Position numbers and translations under genes: made by a program. The notes beneath the pieces are model-generated. The model saw only the letters and a program-made list of their open reading frames with translations, ran no database searches and was not told the origin of the DNA. Below are positions 7,619-15,759 of a stretch of DNA of 57,781 bases, in pieces; position 1 is the stretch's first letter, and every line of letters begins with the position of its first letter. Source of the stretch: an uncultured Trueperaceae bacterium. Its GTDB lineage: Bacteria > Deinococcota > Deinococci > Deinococcales > Trueperaceae. The stretch is from positions 1 to 57,781 of the forward strand of contig CAJXWR010000004.1 of NCBI GenBank assembly GCA_913062675.1. The letters are read 5' to 3'.

Positions 7619-7903
7619 TCAATCGAAATCGATATTGATCACGCTCTGCGCCTTCCGGTAGTCAGAGTGGATGCGCCACGCATGCGGGTGAGAATCCTGG
7701 ATGGCCTCCTCACGGCGTGCGATGTTCGAGCTGTGGTTGGTTTTCGGGTAGCCATGCCGTGGCGCCCGGCGCGAAGTCGTTCGGTTCCGCACAGGGTCGA
7801 CACCAACCATGCAGCTCCCGGTCGACGCACGTAGCCCCAGAGAACCGTTCAACAGTGCAGAAGGGAAATGGGTCGCGACTCGGGCGAGTCGGTCGCCGGG
7901 CAT
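7619..7903 (-). CDS. Possible small unknown ORF in a 338-base gap
   Basis: The stretch 7611-7948 holds no recognisable gene. The best candidate is a minus-strand frame of up to 94 residues. Its C-terminal part (from about GYPKTNHSSNIARREEAI to SVINIDFD) has coding-like third positions and ends just before the folE terminator hairpin. Possible internal starts would make it about 57-63 residues. No homology, Shine-Dalgarno site or TANNNT hexamer supports it. It may be noncoding, or the eroded end of an older gene. Confidence 0.25.
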   Translation of the reverse strand: MPGDRLARVATHFPSALLNGSLGLRASTGSCMVGVDPVRNRTTSRRAPRHGYPKTNHSSNIARREEAIQDSHPHAWRIHSDYRKAQSVINIDFD

Positions 7904-7948
7904 GAGCCTCGGTTCATGGATGCTCGCGATCGCGAGGGTCCGGGGGCG

Positions 7949-10576
7949 TCAGTTGCGTGTGAGGCTGCGCTGCCGAACGATGCGTTCGAGGTGTTCGAAG
8001 GCCCCGCTGAGCCCGAAGTGCGCGAGGCTGTCGAGGGCACGTTCGAGGCTTGGGGACAGGGGGTGCCCCAAATTGGTTGGCAGGCGCGTGAGTTTCTGGT
8101 TGAGCGCGTGGATTGCCGTGGAGAGGGCGGCGGTGTCTCCGAGGGCGGCCAAGGCGGAGAGAAGCCCGATGTTGCCTGCCGCCTGCCCGACCCCGTCGCC
8201 CGTGCGCTGCATGGTTTCGATGCCTTCGGTGTATGCGACCACCGCCTCCTCGTAGGCACGCTGGTCCTTGAGGGCGTGACCGAGGTTGATGAGGCTGCCC
8301 CCGAGGAGCCACGGTAGGTCGGCGGCGCGTGCGATGTCGCGCGCTTCGATGAACAACGTCGTCGCGGCGGTCAACGATTCCTCGAGGACGCGCACGTAAC
8401 CGAGGTTGAGGCGCGTCTGCGCTTGGAGGAAGGGATCGCCGATGTCGTCTGCCTCGGCGAGGGCGCGCTCCTGCACGCTTGAGGCAGACGCAAGTTCATC
8501 GCTGAATGCGTGGGCCATGGCAAGGGCATTGAGCGCCTCGACGCGATGCTGAGGCGTGAGGTCCGCCTCGTGCTGCTCCAGGAGGGGCGTCAACTGGCGG
8601 CGGACCTTGTCGGGACGCCGAACGCTCCGGTTGAGTCCCGAGGCGAGCGTGGCGAGACGGATGGCCTTCAAGGGATCGTCCTGCTCGAGGAACGCGATGG
8701 AGGCATCGATGTCATCGAGCTGATCCATGACGTCCGTCATGAGTTGACGCTCGTCGCTGCCGAGGTTGGGTGCCGCCAGCGGTTCGAGGCGCTGCAGCCA
8801 GGCGGTGGCCTGGTGACGTCGCCACGCCGCGAGGCGAGGATCGTTTCTCGCGGTGTACCACAGGGCGGGTGCGAGTCCGGATTCGGTGCGGTGCACGTCG
8901 CGTGTTTCACCCGTCCGGTAGGTGAGACCGCGTTCCGTGAGCTCTTCGAGACGTTTCGCGGTGGCGTCCACCTCCTCGCCCGTCATGTGGGCGAGGGTCG
9001 TCGCCGACGCGCCATTTCGGTGAAGAGCGACGGCGGTGGCGAGCATGAGCCGCTCTGGATCGACGTTCGCGAGGAAGGGGATGGCGCCATGTTCGGCGGC
9101 CACGAACGACGTCACCGCATCGTCGTGGGGTGAGCGTCCCTCGATGCCGAACTCGGCGAGGTACCGAGCGAGGGTAAGGAGCAGTCTCGGGTTCCCCTGA
9201 CTCGCGCGCACCCACGCAGCGAAGTCGGGGTGGTCCGTGACGTGGGTCGTCCCGGGCGGTTTCTCTTGAGCATCGTAGGCGTCGGCGAGGAGTCGAGCGG
9301 CGGGCGTCGACAGGACGTCGGCAGGGCGCGTGGTGGAGATTGCAGGCGTGCGGAGGCCGTGCATGGTGACGCACGACTCGCCCGGAAGGTCGAGGGGGCG
9401 CCAGGCGTGCACGATCACGACGGCGACGTCGGGACGCGCCGCCACGTGCTCGACGAGGGAGCCCAGATCGGGATGTGCAGCGAGACCATCGAGAATCACG
9501 CGGAGCGTGCGGCCGCGGGTCTCGCTGCCCTCGCTCCCGCTTCCGGCGTGCAGTGCCTCATCGAGGCGCGCTTCGACGTCGGCGACCGGTTCGCTTGGAT
9601 TCGCGTCGACCCACACGAAGGCGTGATCGGCCTCGAGTCGAGCGGCGTCCTGTGCCGTTTGCAGGACGCGCGTGCTGCCCATCCCGGGGGGCGCCCGGAG
9701 CGTGACGATGCGGGAGGTGGGATGGAGAAGCGCTTGGCTGAGGGTCTCGACCTCGTGGTGTCGGCCATGAAATGACAGTGCGCTGCGTGCCGAACGCGTG
9801 CTGGACGCTTGAATGATGGTCCTGAGGCGTTGCGTGGAGCGGTCGGGTCGTTCACCGAGCTCGTTCATGAGCGCGCGAGTCATGCCGTCGAGGACCGAGA
9901 GTGCGCGGGTGGGCGATCGCCACTGCAGTTGCAGAATGGCGAGACGCCGTGCGACGAGTTCGTTCCAGGGCTCGTGTGCGAGGGACGCCTCGAGCAGGGA
10001 AATCGCCAAGTCGGTCTGGTCGTTCTGGAGTGCAAGATCGGCCATGGTGAATCGCATGGCGTGTCGTTCGTCTCGAAACCGTTCACTGGCTTCGGCGCGC
10101 CACAGTTCGAACGCTTCGGCATCGGGCAGTTCGAACCCTTCGAGAAGGGCTTGATTCCCGAGCAGCGATTCCGCGTCTTGCAGGGAGAGCTCGCTCCGTG
10201 TGCCGAGGTCTCGTGGCGCCTGGAGTCGATGGCGGTCGCAGCGGATTTGAAGAACGGCGATAGAGCCTGCCGATGGTTCCGCCTGGAGGCGCGGGCCGAG
10301 GACGGCGCGCAGGTCGGTCAGGACACCGCGTAGATTGCGTGCACCGGCACGGGCGTCGAGGTCGGGCCACAGGAGCTCCGTGAGGAACGTTCTGGATGCG
10401 GGCCGGTTCTCGATGGCGAGGTAGTAGAGCAGCGCCTCGGACTTCCGGTAGCGGAGCCGCACGGGCCTTCCGTCGGAGGTGACTTCGGGGTATCCGATGG
10501 TGCGTACCGAAATGACGCCGCCGGGCGCGACGTCGCCATGCGTTGCCGCCTGCTTGTCGTCTTGACGCTCCCCCAT
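7949..10576 (-). CDS. BTAD-domain (SARP-like) transcriptional regulator with TPR repeats
   Basis: This 875-residue protein has a regulator layout. Residues about 22-95 form a winged-helix domain of the OmpR/SARP type (GRPVRLRYRKSEALLYYLA ... NLRGVLTDLRAVLG). Residues about 130-255 form the bacterial transcriptional activator (BTAD) helical repeat. An AAA/STAND-like region starts at about 290. Its P-loop reads APPGMGSTR, without the usual lysine, and LRVILDGL could be a Walker B strand, so ATP binding may be lost. The C-terminal ~200 residues are TPR-like (ALNALAMAHAF ... TRLNLGYVRVLEES). An AAGGAGC site precedes the ATG at 10574-10576. Targets are unknown; no biosynthetic cluster is adjacent. 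Confidence 0.85.
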   Translation of the reverse strand: MGERQDDKQAATHGDVAPGGVISVRTIGYPEVTSDGRPVRLRYRKSEALLYYLAIENRPASRTFLTELLWPDLDARAGARNLRGVLTDLRAVLGPRLQAEPSAGSIAVLQIRCDRHRLQAPRDLGTRSELSLQDAESLLGNQALLEGFELPDAEAFELWRAEASERFRDERHAMRFTMADLALQNDQTDLAISLLEASLAHEPWNELVARRLAILQLQWRSPTRALSVLDGMTRALMNELGERPDRSTQRLRTIIQASSTRSARSALSFHGRHHEVETLSQALLHPTSRIVTLRAPPGMGSTRVLQTAQDAARLEADHAFVWVDANPSEPVADVEARLDEALHAGSGSEGSETRGRTLRVILDGLAAHPDLGSLVEHVAARPDVAVVIVHAWRPLDLPGESCVTMHGLRTPAISTTRPADVLSTPAARLLADAYDAQEKPPGTTHVTDHPDFAAWVRASQGNPRLLLTLARYLAEFGIEGRSPHDDAVTSFVAAEHGAIPFLANVDPERLMLATAVALHRNGASATTLAHMTGEEVDATAKRLEELTERGLTYRTGETRDVHRTESGLAPALWYTARNDPRLAAWRRHQATAWLQRLEPLAAPNLGSDERQLMTDVMDQLDDIDASIAFLEQDDPLKAIRLATLASGLNRSVRRPDKVRRQLTPLLEQHEADLTPQHRVEALNALAMAHAFSDELASASSVQERALAEADDIGDPFLQAQTRLNLGYVRVLEESLTAATTLFIEARDIARAADLPWLLGGSLINLGHALKDQRAYEEAVVAYTEGIETMQRTGDGVGQAAGNIGLLSALAALGDTAALSTAIHALNQKLTRLPTNLGHPLSPSLERALDSLAHFGLSGAFEHLERIVRQRSLTRN

Positions 10577-10673
10577 GGATGCTCCTTGGGTCGCGAACGC
10601 GAGACGGCCGGCAAGGTGCGGCGTGCGACTCGGCGGTGCGACTCGAAGCCCGACGGTATCACGGGGACAAGAA

Positions 10674-10877
10674 TCAGCGGATGAGCCAGTAGTTGCCCAC
10701 GCGCTTCTGGTATTGCGTGGCGCACGGTTCATTGCGCTTCGGGCGCTTCTCGGTGGAGGGGGCTGGATCCGGTTGGGCGGTGCGGTTGGCATGGGCGGTC
10801 TCGGAGGGAGGCCGTGCGTTTCGCCCGTGGTGCGACTCGCGAATCGCCGTGGGGGAACTGGGGTCTCGTGGCAGCAT
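10674..10877 (-). CDS. Small basic protein of unknown function
   Basis: This candidate gene encodes 67 residues, from MLPRDPSSPTAIRESHHGRN to a basic, aromatic end (KRVGNYWLIR). I recognise no family. It is rich in P, R and S in the first half and strongly positive overall. The start is supported by TATCGT six bases upstream, the same leaderless arrangement as neighbouring genes. It lies on the same strand as the BTAD regulator, about 100 bases upstream, and divergent from the iron-binding protein gene. Coding status is plausible, not proven. Confidence 0.5.
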   Translation of the reverse strand: MLPRDPSSPTAIRESHHGRNARPPSETAHANRTAQPDPAPSTEKRPKRNEPCATQYQKRVGNYWLIR

Positions 10878-10883
10878 GGGTGA

Positions 10884-10889
10884 ACGATA
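10884..10889 (-). promoter_or_regulatory. Leaderless -10 hexamer (TATCGT) of small unknown gene
   Basis: TATCGT on the minus strand ends six bases before the ATG at 10875-10877. Confidence 0.4.
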
Positions 10890-10977
10890 GAGGAGGGGCG
10901 TTAGCAATTCGTTGGACGCCGTGCCTGACGGGAATGACGCCCCACGTTTCCAAAAACCAGACTGAATAACTAGGGTA

Positions 10978-11006
10978 TTGACGCGGGGTGGTGGCATGGC
11001 TACACT
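10978..11006 (+). promoter_or_regulatory. Sigma70-type promoter of the iron-binding protein gene
   Basis: TTGACG (10978-10983) and TACACT (11001-11006) are separated by 17 bases. This is the clearest two-part promoter in the window. It gives a leader of about 50 bases that contains a hairpin and an AAAGGAA ribosome binding site. Confidence 0.7.
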
Positions 11007-11015
11007 CCGTCTATA

Positions 11016-11034
11016 TCCGACCTTGGCGGTCGGA
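11016..11034 (+). promoter_or_regulatory. Inverted repeat in the leader of the iron-binding protein gene
   Basis: TCCGACC and GGTCGGA are perfect reverse complements around TTGGC. The repeat lies just downstream of the -10 element, where it could be an operator or an RNA hairpin affecting expression. Confidence 0.45.
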
Positions 11035-11062
11035 ATAGTGAAGGTCGAAAGGAACCCAGACC

Positions 11063-12076
11063 ATGCGCAACCGACTCATCCCCCTCCTCGCCCTCATCCC
11101 CCTCTTCGCCGTTGCGGCGGCCCAAGAGGTCGTCAACGTCTACAGCGCACGACACTACGAGACCGACGAGACGCTCTACGCCACGTTCACCGAACGAACC
11201 GGCATCGACGTCCGCGTCATCGAAGGCGACAGCGACGAACTCATTGCCCGCATGCAGAGCGAAGGCGCCAACGGCCCCGCCGACGTCTTCATCACCGTCG
11301 ACGCCGGACGCCTCTGGCGCGCCGAGCAGGCGGGACTCCTCGCCCCCCTTGACAGTTCGATCGTCGACGCGGCCGTCCCCGCCAACCTCCGTCACCCCGG
11401 CGACCTCTGGGTGGGCCTCACGCAGCGCGTGCGTGGCATCGTCACCAGCGTGGACCGCGTCGAGGAAGGCGCCATCACCACGTACGAGCAGCTCGCCGAC
11501 CCCGAGTGGCAGGGCAGGGTCTGCATCCGCAGCAGCGGCAACATCTACAACCAGTCCCTGCTGGCAAGCTTCATCGAGACGCTTGGCGCTGAAGCCACGG
11601 AAACCTGGGCGGCGGGCGTGGTCGCCAACATGGCGCGCACCCCGCAGGGTGGCGATACGGATCAGATTCGCGCCGTGGCGGCCGGTGAGTGCGACGTTGC
11701 CGTCGTCAACCACTACTACCTCGCGCGCCTCATCGCCCAGGGTGACGCCGGCGACCAGGAAGTCGCGAACGCCGTGCGCTTCGTGTACCCCAACCAGGAC
11801 GGGCGGGGTGCCCACGTCAACGTCAGTGGCGCTGGCCTCGTCGCAACCGCACCCAACGCCGAGAACGCACGCATCTTCATCGAGTATCTCGTGAGCGCCG
11901 AGGCGCAAGAGGTCTTCGCTAGCGGTAACAACGAGTACCCCGTTGTCGAGGGTGCGGTCGCGGGTGAGGTGACGCAAAGCTTCGGTGACTTCGTCAGCGA
12001 CGCCGTCAACGTCGCCGTCTACGGCGAGAACAACCCTGAAGCGGTCCGCATCTTCGACCGCGTGGGCTGGCGCTGA
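11063..12076 (+). CDS. Iron(III) ABC transporter substrate-binding protein
   Basis: This 337-residue secreted protein belongs to the FutA/FbpA/AfuA family that captures Fe3+ for an ABC importer. A signal peptide covers residues 1-20 (MRNRLIPLLALIPLFAVAAA), with cleavage probably before QEVVNVYS. Family features include VYSARHYETDE, with candidate iron ligands Y27 and Y32, and the later tyrosine pair in VVNHYYLARL. The tail AVYGENNPEAVRIFDRVGWR is typical. It has its own promoter with a 17-base spacer. A matching permease lies convergently downstream. No ATPase gene is present nearby. Confidence 0.92.
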   Translation: MRNRLIPLLALIPLFAVAAAQEVVNVYSARHYETDETLYATFTERTGIDVRVIEGDSDELIARMQSEGANGPADVFITVDAGRLWRAEQAGLLAPLDSSIVDAAVPANLRHPGDLWVGLTQRVRGIVTSVDRVEEGAITTYEQLADPEWQGRVCIRSSGNIYNQSLLASFIETLGAEATETWAAGVVANMARTPQGGDTDQIRAVAAGECDVAVVNHYYLARLIAQGDAGDQEVANAVRFVYPNQDGRGAHVNVSGAGLVATAPNAENARIFIEYLVSAEAQEVFASGNNEYPVVEGAVAGEVTQSFGDFVSDAVNVAVYGENNPEAVRIFDRVGWR

Positions 12077-12121
12077 CCTTCGCCTCCTGACGACCGCGGC
12101 CAAACCGGTCGCGACCTGCCA

Positions 12122-12151
12122 GCGGCGCGCCTCCCTCCTGGGGCGCGCCGC
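12122..12151. terminator. Hairpin between convergent iron-transport genes
   Basis: GCGGCGCGCC pairs perfectly with GGCGCGCCGC around a 10-base loop. There is no T run. It lies between the stops of two convergent genes and could terminate both. Confidence 0.5.
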
Positions 12152-12254
12152 AACGCATGCCGGACCCGCTCACGGCGCGAGACCGCGCGCGAGCCGCAAG
12201 ACGAACCGAACTCGATCCAGCGTTCACGCACGAAGCGTGGGCGCCCGGTCCTCG

Positions 12255-13997
12255 TCAAGCGCGTTCGCGCTGGTCCCGACTCCGCGTCAACGCCCGACTC
12301 AGCACGATGACGGGAACGAGACCCACGAGCGCAATCGCCAGGGCGCCCGGCGCGGCCTCCACCAGCCGCTCGTCCGACGCGAGGCGGTACACGCGGACGG
12401 CCAGCGTGTCGAAATCGAACGGCCGCACGATCAACGTGGCGGGAAGTTCCTTCATCACGTCCACGAAAACGAGCAGGGCGGCCGTCAACAGGCTGCCCCT
12501 CAGCAACGGCAGGTGCACCTGCCAAAGCGTGCCGAAGCCCCGCCGACCCAGGCTCCGCGAGGCGTCATCCATGCTGCGCGTCACCTTCTGCAGGCTCGCC
12601 TCCACCCCGCCGTACGCAACGGCGAGGAAGCGAACCAGGTAAGCAAACACGAGACCGAGAATCGTGCCGCTGAACAACAGGCCTGGACCCACCCCGAACA
12701 CCGCGCGCGCTGCCGCGTCCACACGCGCGTCGAGCCAACCGAGGTGCAGCAGCACGCCCACCGCAATGACCGAGCCCGGCACGGCGTACCCCATCGACGC
12801 CACGCGCGTCCCGGCGCGCACCACGCGACTCGGCCGCAAGCGCCGACCGTACGCCAACACCACCGCCACGGTGAGCGTAAGGACCGCCGTGATGCCCGCA
12901 ACCGAAACGGTGTTCCACAGGTAGCCGAAGAAACCGGAGCCAAGGCCCCGACCCGACGACACCGTCATCTCCAGCAGGATGCCGGCAGGAGCAAGGAAGC
13001 CAAGCAGGATGGGCAGAACCACGAACGAGGTGGCGCTCACGGCACGAAATCCGCGCAACTCGAAGCGGGCGAGGGGCCGAAACCGCCCGGTGGGTTGCTG
13101 CCCCTCCGGCCGACGCCCCAAACTGCGCTCGAGCACGATCAACACCAGCACGAACACGAGGAGCAGCGCAGCGAGTTGCGCAGCTGCCGCGCGTTCCCCC
13201 AGCCCAAACCAGGTGCGGTAGATGCCCGTCGTGAACGTCACCACGCCGAAGTACTCCACCGTCCCGAAATCGGCGAGGGTTTCCATCAACGCGAGCGCCA
13301 CGCCCGCCGCGACCTGCGGCCGTGCGAGCGGCAACGACACGACGAAGAACGTCGCCCAGGCATTGCGCCCTAAGCTGCGGCTCGCCTCCAGGATCGACGC
13401 CGCCTGCTCCAGGAACGCCGTCCGCGTCAACAGGTACACGTACGGGTACAGCGCAAGCGTCAACATGACGATCGCACCCCAAAGCGACCGCACGTTCGGG
13501 AAGCGGTACTCGCCAGGCCCCCAACCGGTCACGTCACGCAACAAGGTTTGCAGCGGCCCAGAGAACTGCAAGAAATCGGTGTAGGCGTACGCCAGGATGT
13601 ACGCCGGGATCGCCATGGGCAGCAGCAACGCCCACTCGAACACGCGCCGTCCCGGGAACGACGTCATCGTGACGAGCCACGCGCTCCCGACCCCCAGCAC
13701 CAACGTGCCCACGCCCACGCCCACCATCAAGGCAAGCGAATTGCGCACGTAGTCCGGCAGCACCGTGGACGCCAAGTGGCTCCACACGTCCCCCGCCGGG
13801 GTGAACACGCTCGCCACCACCACCAGGATGGGCGCGGCGACCAGCAGCGCCACGACCAGCACGAGGACTTCCCAGGCGCGTGAACGACCCTGAAAGCGTG
13901 CGCCTGGCGCGCTCCCCGTCGGGCCAGGCTGTACGGGCGCAATGTGCCTCGGCCCGTCTCGCCCCGGTCCAGCCTGCCTTTCGTCCGACCCTTCCAC
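12255..13997 (-). CDS. Iron ABC transporter permease (two fused permease domains)
   Basis: This 580-residue inner-membrane protein has two binding-protein-dependent permease domains in one chain, as in FbpB/FutB-type ferric iron importers. About 12 hydrophobic segments are visible. EAA-like loops with conserved glycines appear in each half (EASRSLGRNAWATFFVVSLP and DDASRSLGRRGFGTLWQVHL). The GTG at 13995-13997 follows TAGGCT by six bases, and that hexamer includes the stop codon of the upstream HAD gene. It converges on the iron-binding protein gene, its likely partner. The ATPase must be encoded elsewhere. Confidence 0.9.
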   Translation of the reverse strand: MEGSDERQAGPGRDGPRHIAPVQPGPTGSAPGARFQGRSRAWEVLVLVVALLVAAPILVVVASVFTPAGDVWSHLASTVLPDYVRNSLALMVGVGVGTLVLGVGSAWLVTMTSFPGRRVFEWALLLPMAIPAYILAYAYTDFLQFSGPLQTLLRDVTGWGPGEYRFPNVRSLWGAIVMLTLALYPYVYLLTRTAFLEQAASILEASRSLGRNAWATFFVVSLPLARPQVAAGVALALMETLADFGTVEYFGVVTFTTGIYRTWFGLGERAAAAQLAALLLVFVLVLIVLERSLGRRPEGQQPTGRFRPLARFELRGFRAVSATSFVVLPILLGFLAPAGILLEMTVSSGRGLGSGFFGYLWNTVSVAGITAVLTLTVAVVLAYGRRLRPSRVVRAGTRVASMGYAVPGSVIAVGVLLHLGWLDARVDAAARAVFGVGPGLLFSGTILGLVFAYLVRFLAVAYGGVEASLQKVTRSMDDASRSLGRRGFGTLWQVHLPLLRGSLLTAALLVFVDVMKELPATLIVRPFDFDTLAVRVYRLASDERLVEAAPGALAIALVGLVPVIVLSRALTRSRDQRERA

Positions 13998-14003
13998 GAT
14001 GCG

Positions 14004-14009
14004 AGCCTA
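14004..14009 (-). promoter_or_regulatory. Leaderless -10 hexamer (TAGGCT) of iron permease gene
   Basis: TAGGCT on the minus strand ends six bases before the GTG start. Its TAG is also the stop codon of the HAD phosphatase gene. Confidence 0.5.
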
Positions 14010-14783
14010 GGAAAGCGCGTGGCGGCGCAACCACTGCGCCACGCCCAACTCCTCGGGTGCGTCGATGTGCTCTTGCGCCACGGCGCGCACCTCGTCCGGC
14101 GCATACGGACCCACCGACACGGCCCGCCCCGCCCAGGCCAGCATCGACACGTCGTTCGTGCCATCCCCGAACGCCACGGTGTCCTCCCGCGCGACACCCA
14201 GTTGCGCGGCGATCAGCGCGAGCGCCGTGCCCTTGTCCGCCTCGTCCGCCGTGATCTCCAGGTAGCCATCGCCCCAGCGGTACACCGTCAACGTGTGCTC
14301 CGCGAGGATGCGTGCCTCCATCGCCTCCGACTCGCCATTGCTGCCGAACACGATCTTGTCCGCCTCCCCGACCCGCTCGTACTCGAAACGCTCCACCCGG
14401 CGGTTCGCCGTATGCGCCCACGCCCACCGCTCGTCGTGCGGATCGTTGACGAACAGGGCGTCATCGACGATGCACGCGAACGGGACGCCCTGAGGCAGGA
14501 CCGCAGGCGCGAGAATCGACCGGACGTGCTCCACCGTCATCCGCTTGCGACGAAGGATCTCGCCCTGCAAGCCGAACACGAGCGCCCCATGATTCACGCT
14601 GTACGGGCCCGGGGTCACGCCGAGTTGGTGCACGAACCGGTGGGCGGAGGAGAGCGGCCGGCCGGTCAGCACGGTCACGTGATGACCGGCATCGCGCGCG
14701 TCCCAAACCGCCCGCTCGATCTCGCGCGGAAGCTCGTGCGACCTCGTCACCACGGTGTTGTCCAAATCAAAGGCGAGCAACAT
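14007..14783 (-). CDS. HAD superfamily (IIB/Cof-like) phosphatase
   Basis: This 258-residue protein is a haloacid-dehalogenase-like hydrolase with a C2B-type cap. Motif I is DLDNT, with nucleophile D6 and acid/base D8. Motif II is VLTGRP, and motif III/IV is DKGTALALI followed by GDGTNDVSM. The substrate is probably a phosphorylated sugar or similar metabolite, but the sequence does not say which. The ATG at 14781-14783 is chosen because TAGATT lies seven bases upstream; a slightly longer TTG start is possible. It is followed at once by the iron permease gene on the same strand. Confidence 0.88.
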   Translation of the reverse strand: MLLAFDLDNTVVTRSHELPREIERAVWDARDAGHHVTVLTGRPLSSAHRFVHQLGVTPGPYSVNHGALVFGLQGEILRRKRMTVEHVRSILAPAVLPQGVPFACIVDDALFVNDPHDERWAWAHTANRRVERFEYERVGEADKIVFGSNGESEAMEARILAEHTLTVYRWGDGYLEITADEADKGTALALIAAQLGVAREDTVAFGDGTNDVSMLAWAGRAVSVGPYAPDEVRAVAQEHIDAPEELGVAQWLRRHALS

Positions 14784-14790
14784 GCCACCC

Positions 14791-14796
14791 AATCTA
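14791..14796 (-). promoter_or_regulatory. Leaderless -10 hexamer (TAGATT) of HAD gene
   Basis: TAGATT on the minus strand ends seven bases before the ATG. Confidence 0.5.
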
Positions 14797-14895
14797 CCCC
14801 TGCAGCGTCAGGATTCGAGCAGGGGAGACACCGATGCAAGGTTGTACACATTGGAAATCCGACCAAAATGTCCCCCCCGCGCGCGTGGTACCGTC

Positions 14896-14916
14896 CCGGT
14901 AACACGGCGTTACCGG
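14896..14916. promoter_or_regulatory. Inverted repeat upstream of sdhC
   Basis: CCGGTAAC and GTTACCGG are perfect reverse complements around a five-base spacer, 50 bases before the sdhC start. It is either a regulator binding site or a leader hairpin. I could not place a convincing -35/-10 pair for the operon. Confidence 0.5.
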
Positions 14917-14965
14917 AGGTGCATTTGGCTCCTTCAGGGACGTCGGCGCCTTAGGGAGGATGACC

Positions 14966-15325
14966 ATGTACCGAGGTCGCGAAGGGCAATGGGCGTTCGT
15001 GCTGCACCGCCTCACCGGTGTGGGACTTGCGCTCTACTTGTTGCTACACGTCATCGACATCAGCCTGGTGATGTTCGGACCCGAGGGACCGTTCAACGCG
15101 TTCCTCGCCTTCTATCACCAGTGGCCATTCCGCGTCGGCCTGATCCTCATCATGGCCGCCGTCGTCTACCACGCCTTCAACGGCATTCGCATCATCCTGA
15201 TGGACTTCACCGACTGGGGCGTGAAGTACCAGGGTGCGCTCTGGTACGGCGCGATGGGCCTCACCGCCATCGTCGGCATTCCCGTCCTCATCAAGGTCGT
15301 GCCCGAAATCCTGGGGATCGCCTGA
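14966..15325 (+). CDS. sdhC: Succinate dehydrogenase cytochrome b subunit
   Basis: SdhC is one of two membrane anchors that hold the heme b and quinone site of respiratory complex II. The protein is 119 residues with three hydrophobic helices. It carries HRLTGVGLALYLLLHVID in the first helix and VYHAFNGIRIIL in the second, whose histidine is a likely heme ligand. The ATG at 14966 is preferred over 14960 because GGGAGG lies six bases before it. It is the first gene of a tight sdhCDAB operon. Confidence 0.92.
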   Translation: MYRGREGQWAFVLHRLTGVGLALYLLLHVIDISLVMFGPEGPFNAFLAFYHQWPFRVGLILIMAAVVYHAFNGIRIILMDFTDWGVKYQGALWYGAMGLTAIVGIPVLIKVVPEILGIA

Positions 15326-15326
15326 C

Positions 15327-15749
15327 ATGGCCACCGCAGCCCCCAAGACCCTCAAGCAGGCGCGCGAGACGTACAACACCAGCGGCGAACTCGTCTGGTG
15401 GGTGTTCATGCGCATCAGCGGACTCATGCTCGTCTTCCTCGTCTTCGCGCACATTTACGCGAACAACATCGCGTTCAACGCAGGCGAGATCGACTACGCC
15501 TACGTCGCCAATCGCCTTGCGCAACCGAGCGTCAAGATCTTCGACACGTTCCTCCTCGGCTTCGCCTTGCTGCACGGCGTGAACGGCCTGCGCTACAGCA
15601 TCGAGGATTACGTCCGCAAGCCCGGTCGTCGCTTCTGGGCGAAGGCCGCTCTATTCACCATCACCGGCATCGTCTTCGTGCTCGGCACGATGACGCTGTG
15701 GGCATTCAGCTACGACGAAATGGGCGCCGCGGTGCGCGCCCTCAACTGA
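15327..15749 (+). CDS. sdhD: Succinate dehydrogenase membrane anchor subunit
   Basis: This 140-residue protein is the second membrane anchor of complex II. Three hydrophobic segments are visible: [40 protein letters not shown] and [19 protein letters not shown]. The histidine in LLHGVNGLR aligns with the axial heme ligand of the family. It begins one base after the sdhC stop, indicating translational coupling, and ends ten bases before sdhA. Confidence 0.9.
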   Translation: MATAAPKTLKQARETYNTSGELVWWVFMRISGLMLVFLVFAHIYANNIAFNAGEIDYAYVANRLAQPSVKIFDTFLLGFALLHGVNGLRYSIEDYVRKPGRRFWAKAALFTITGIVFVLGTMTLWAFSYDEMGAAVRALN

Positions 15750-15759
15750 GGAGGCAACC

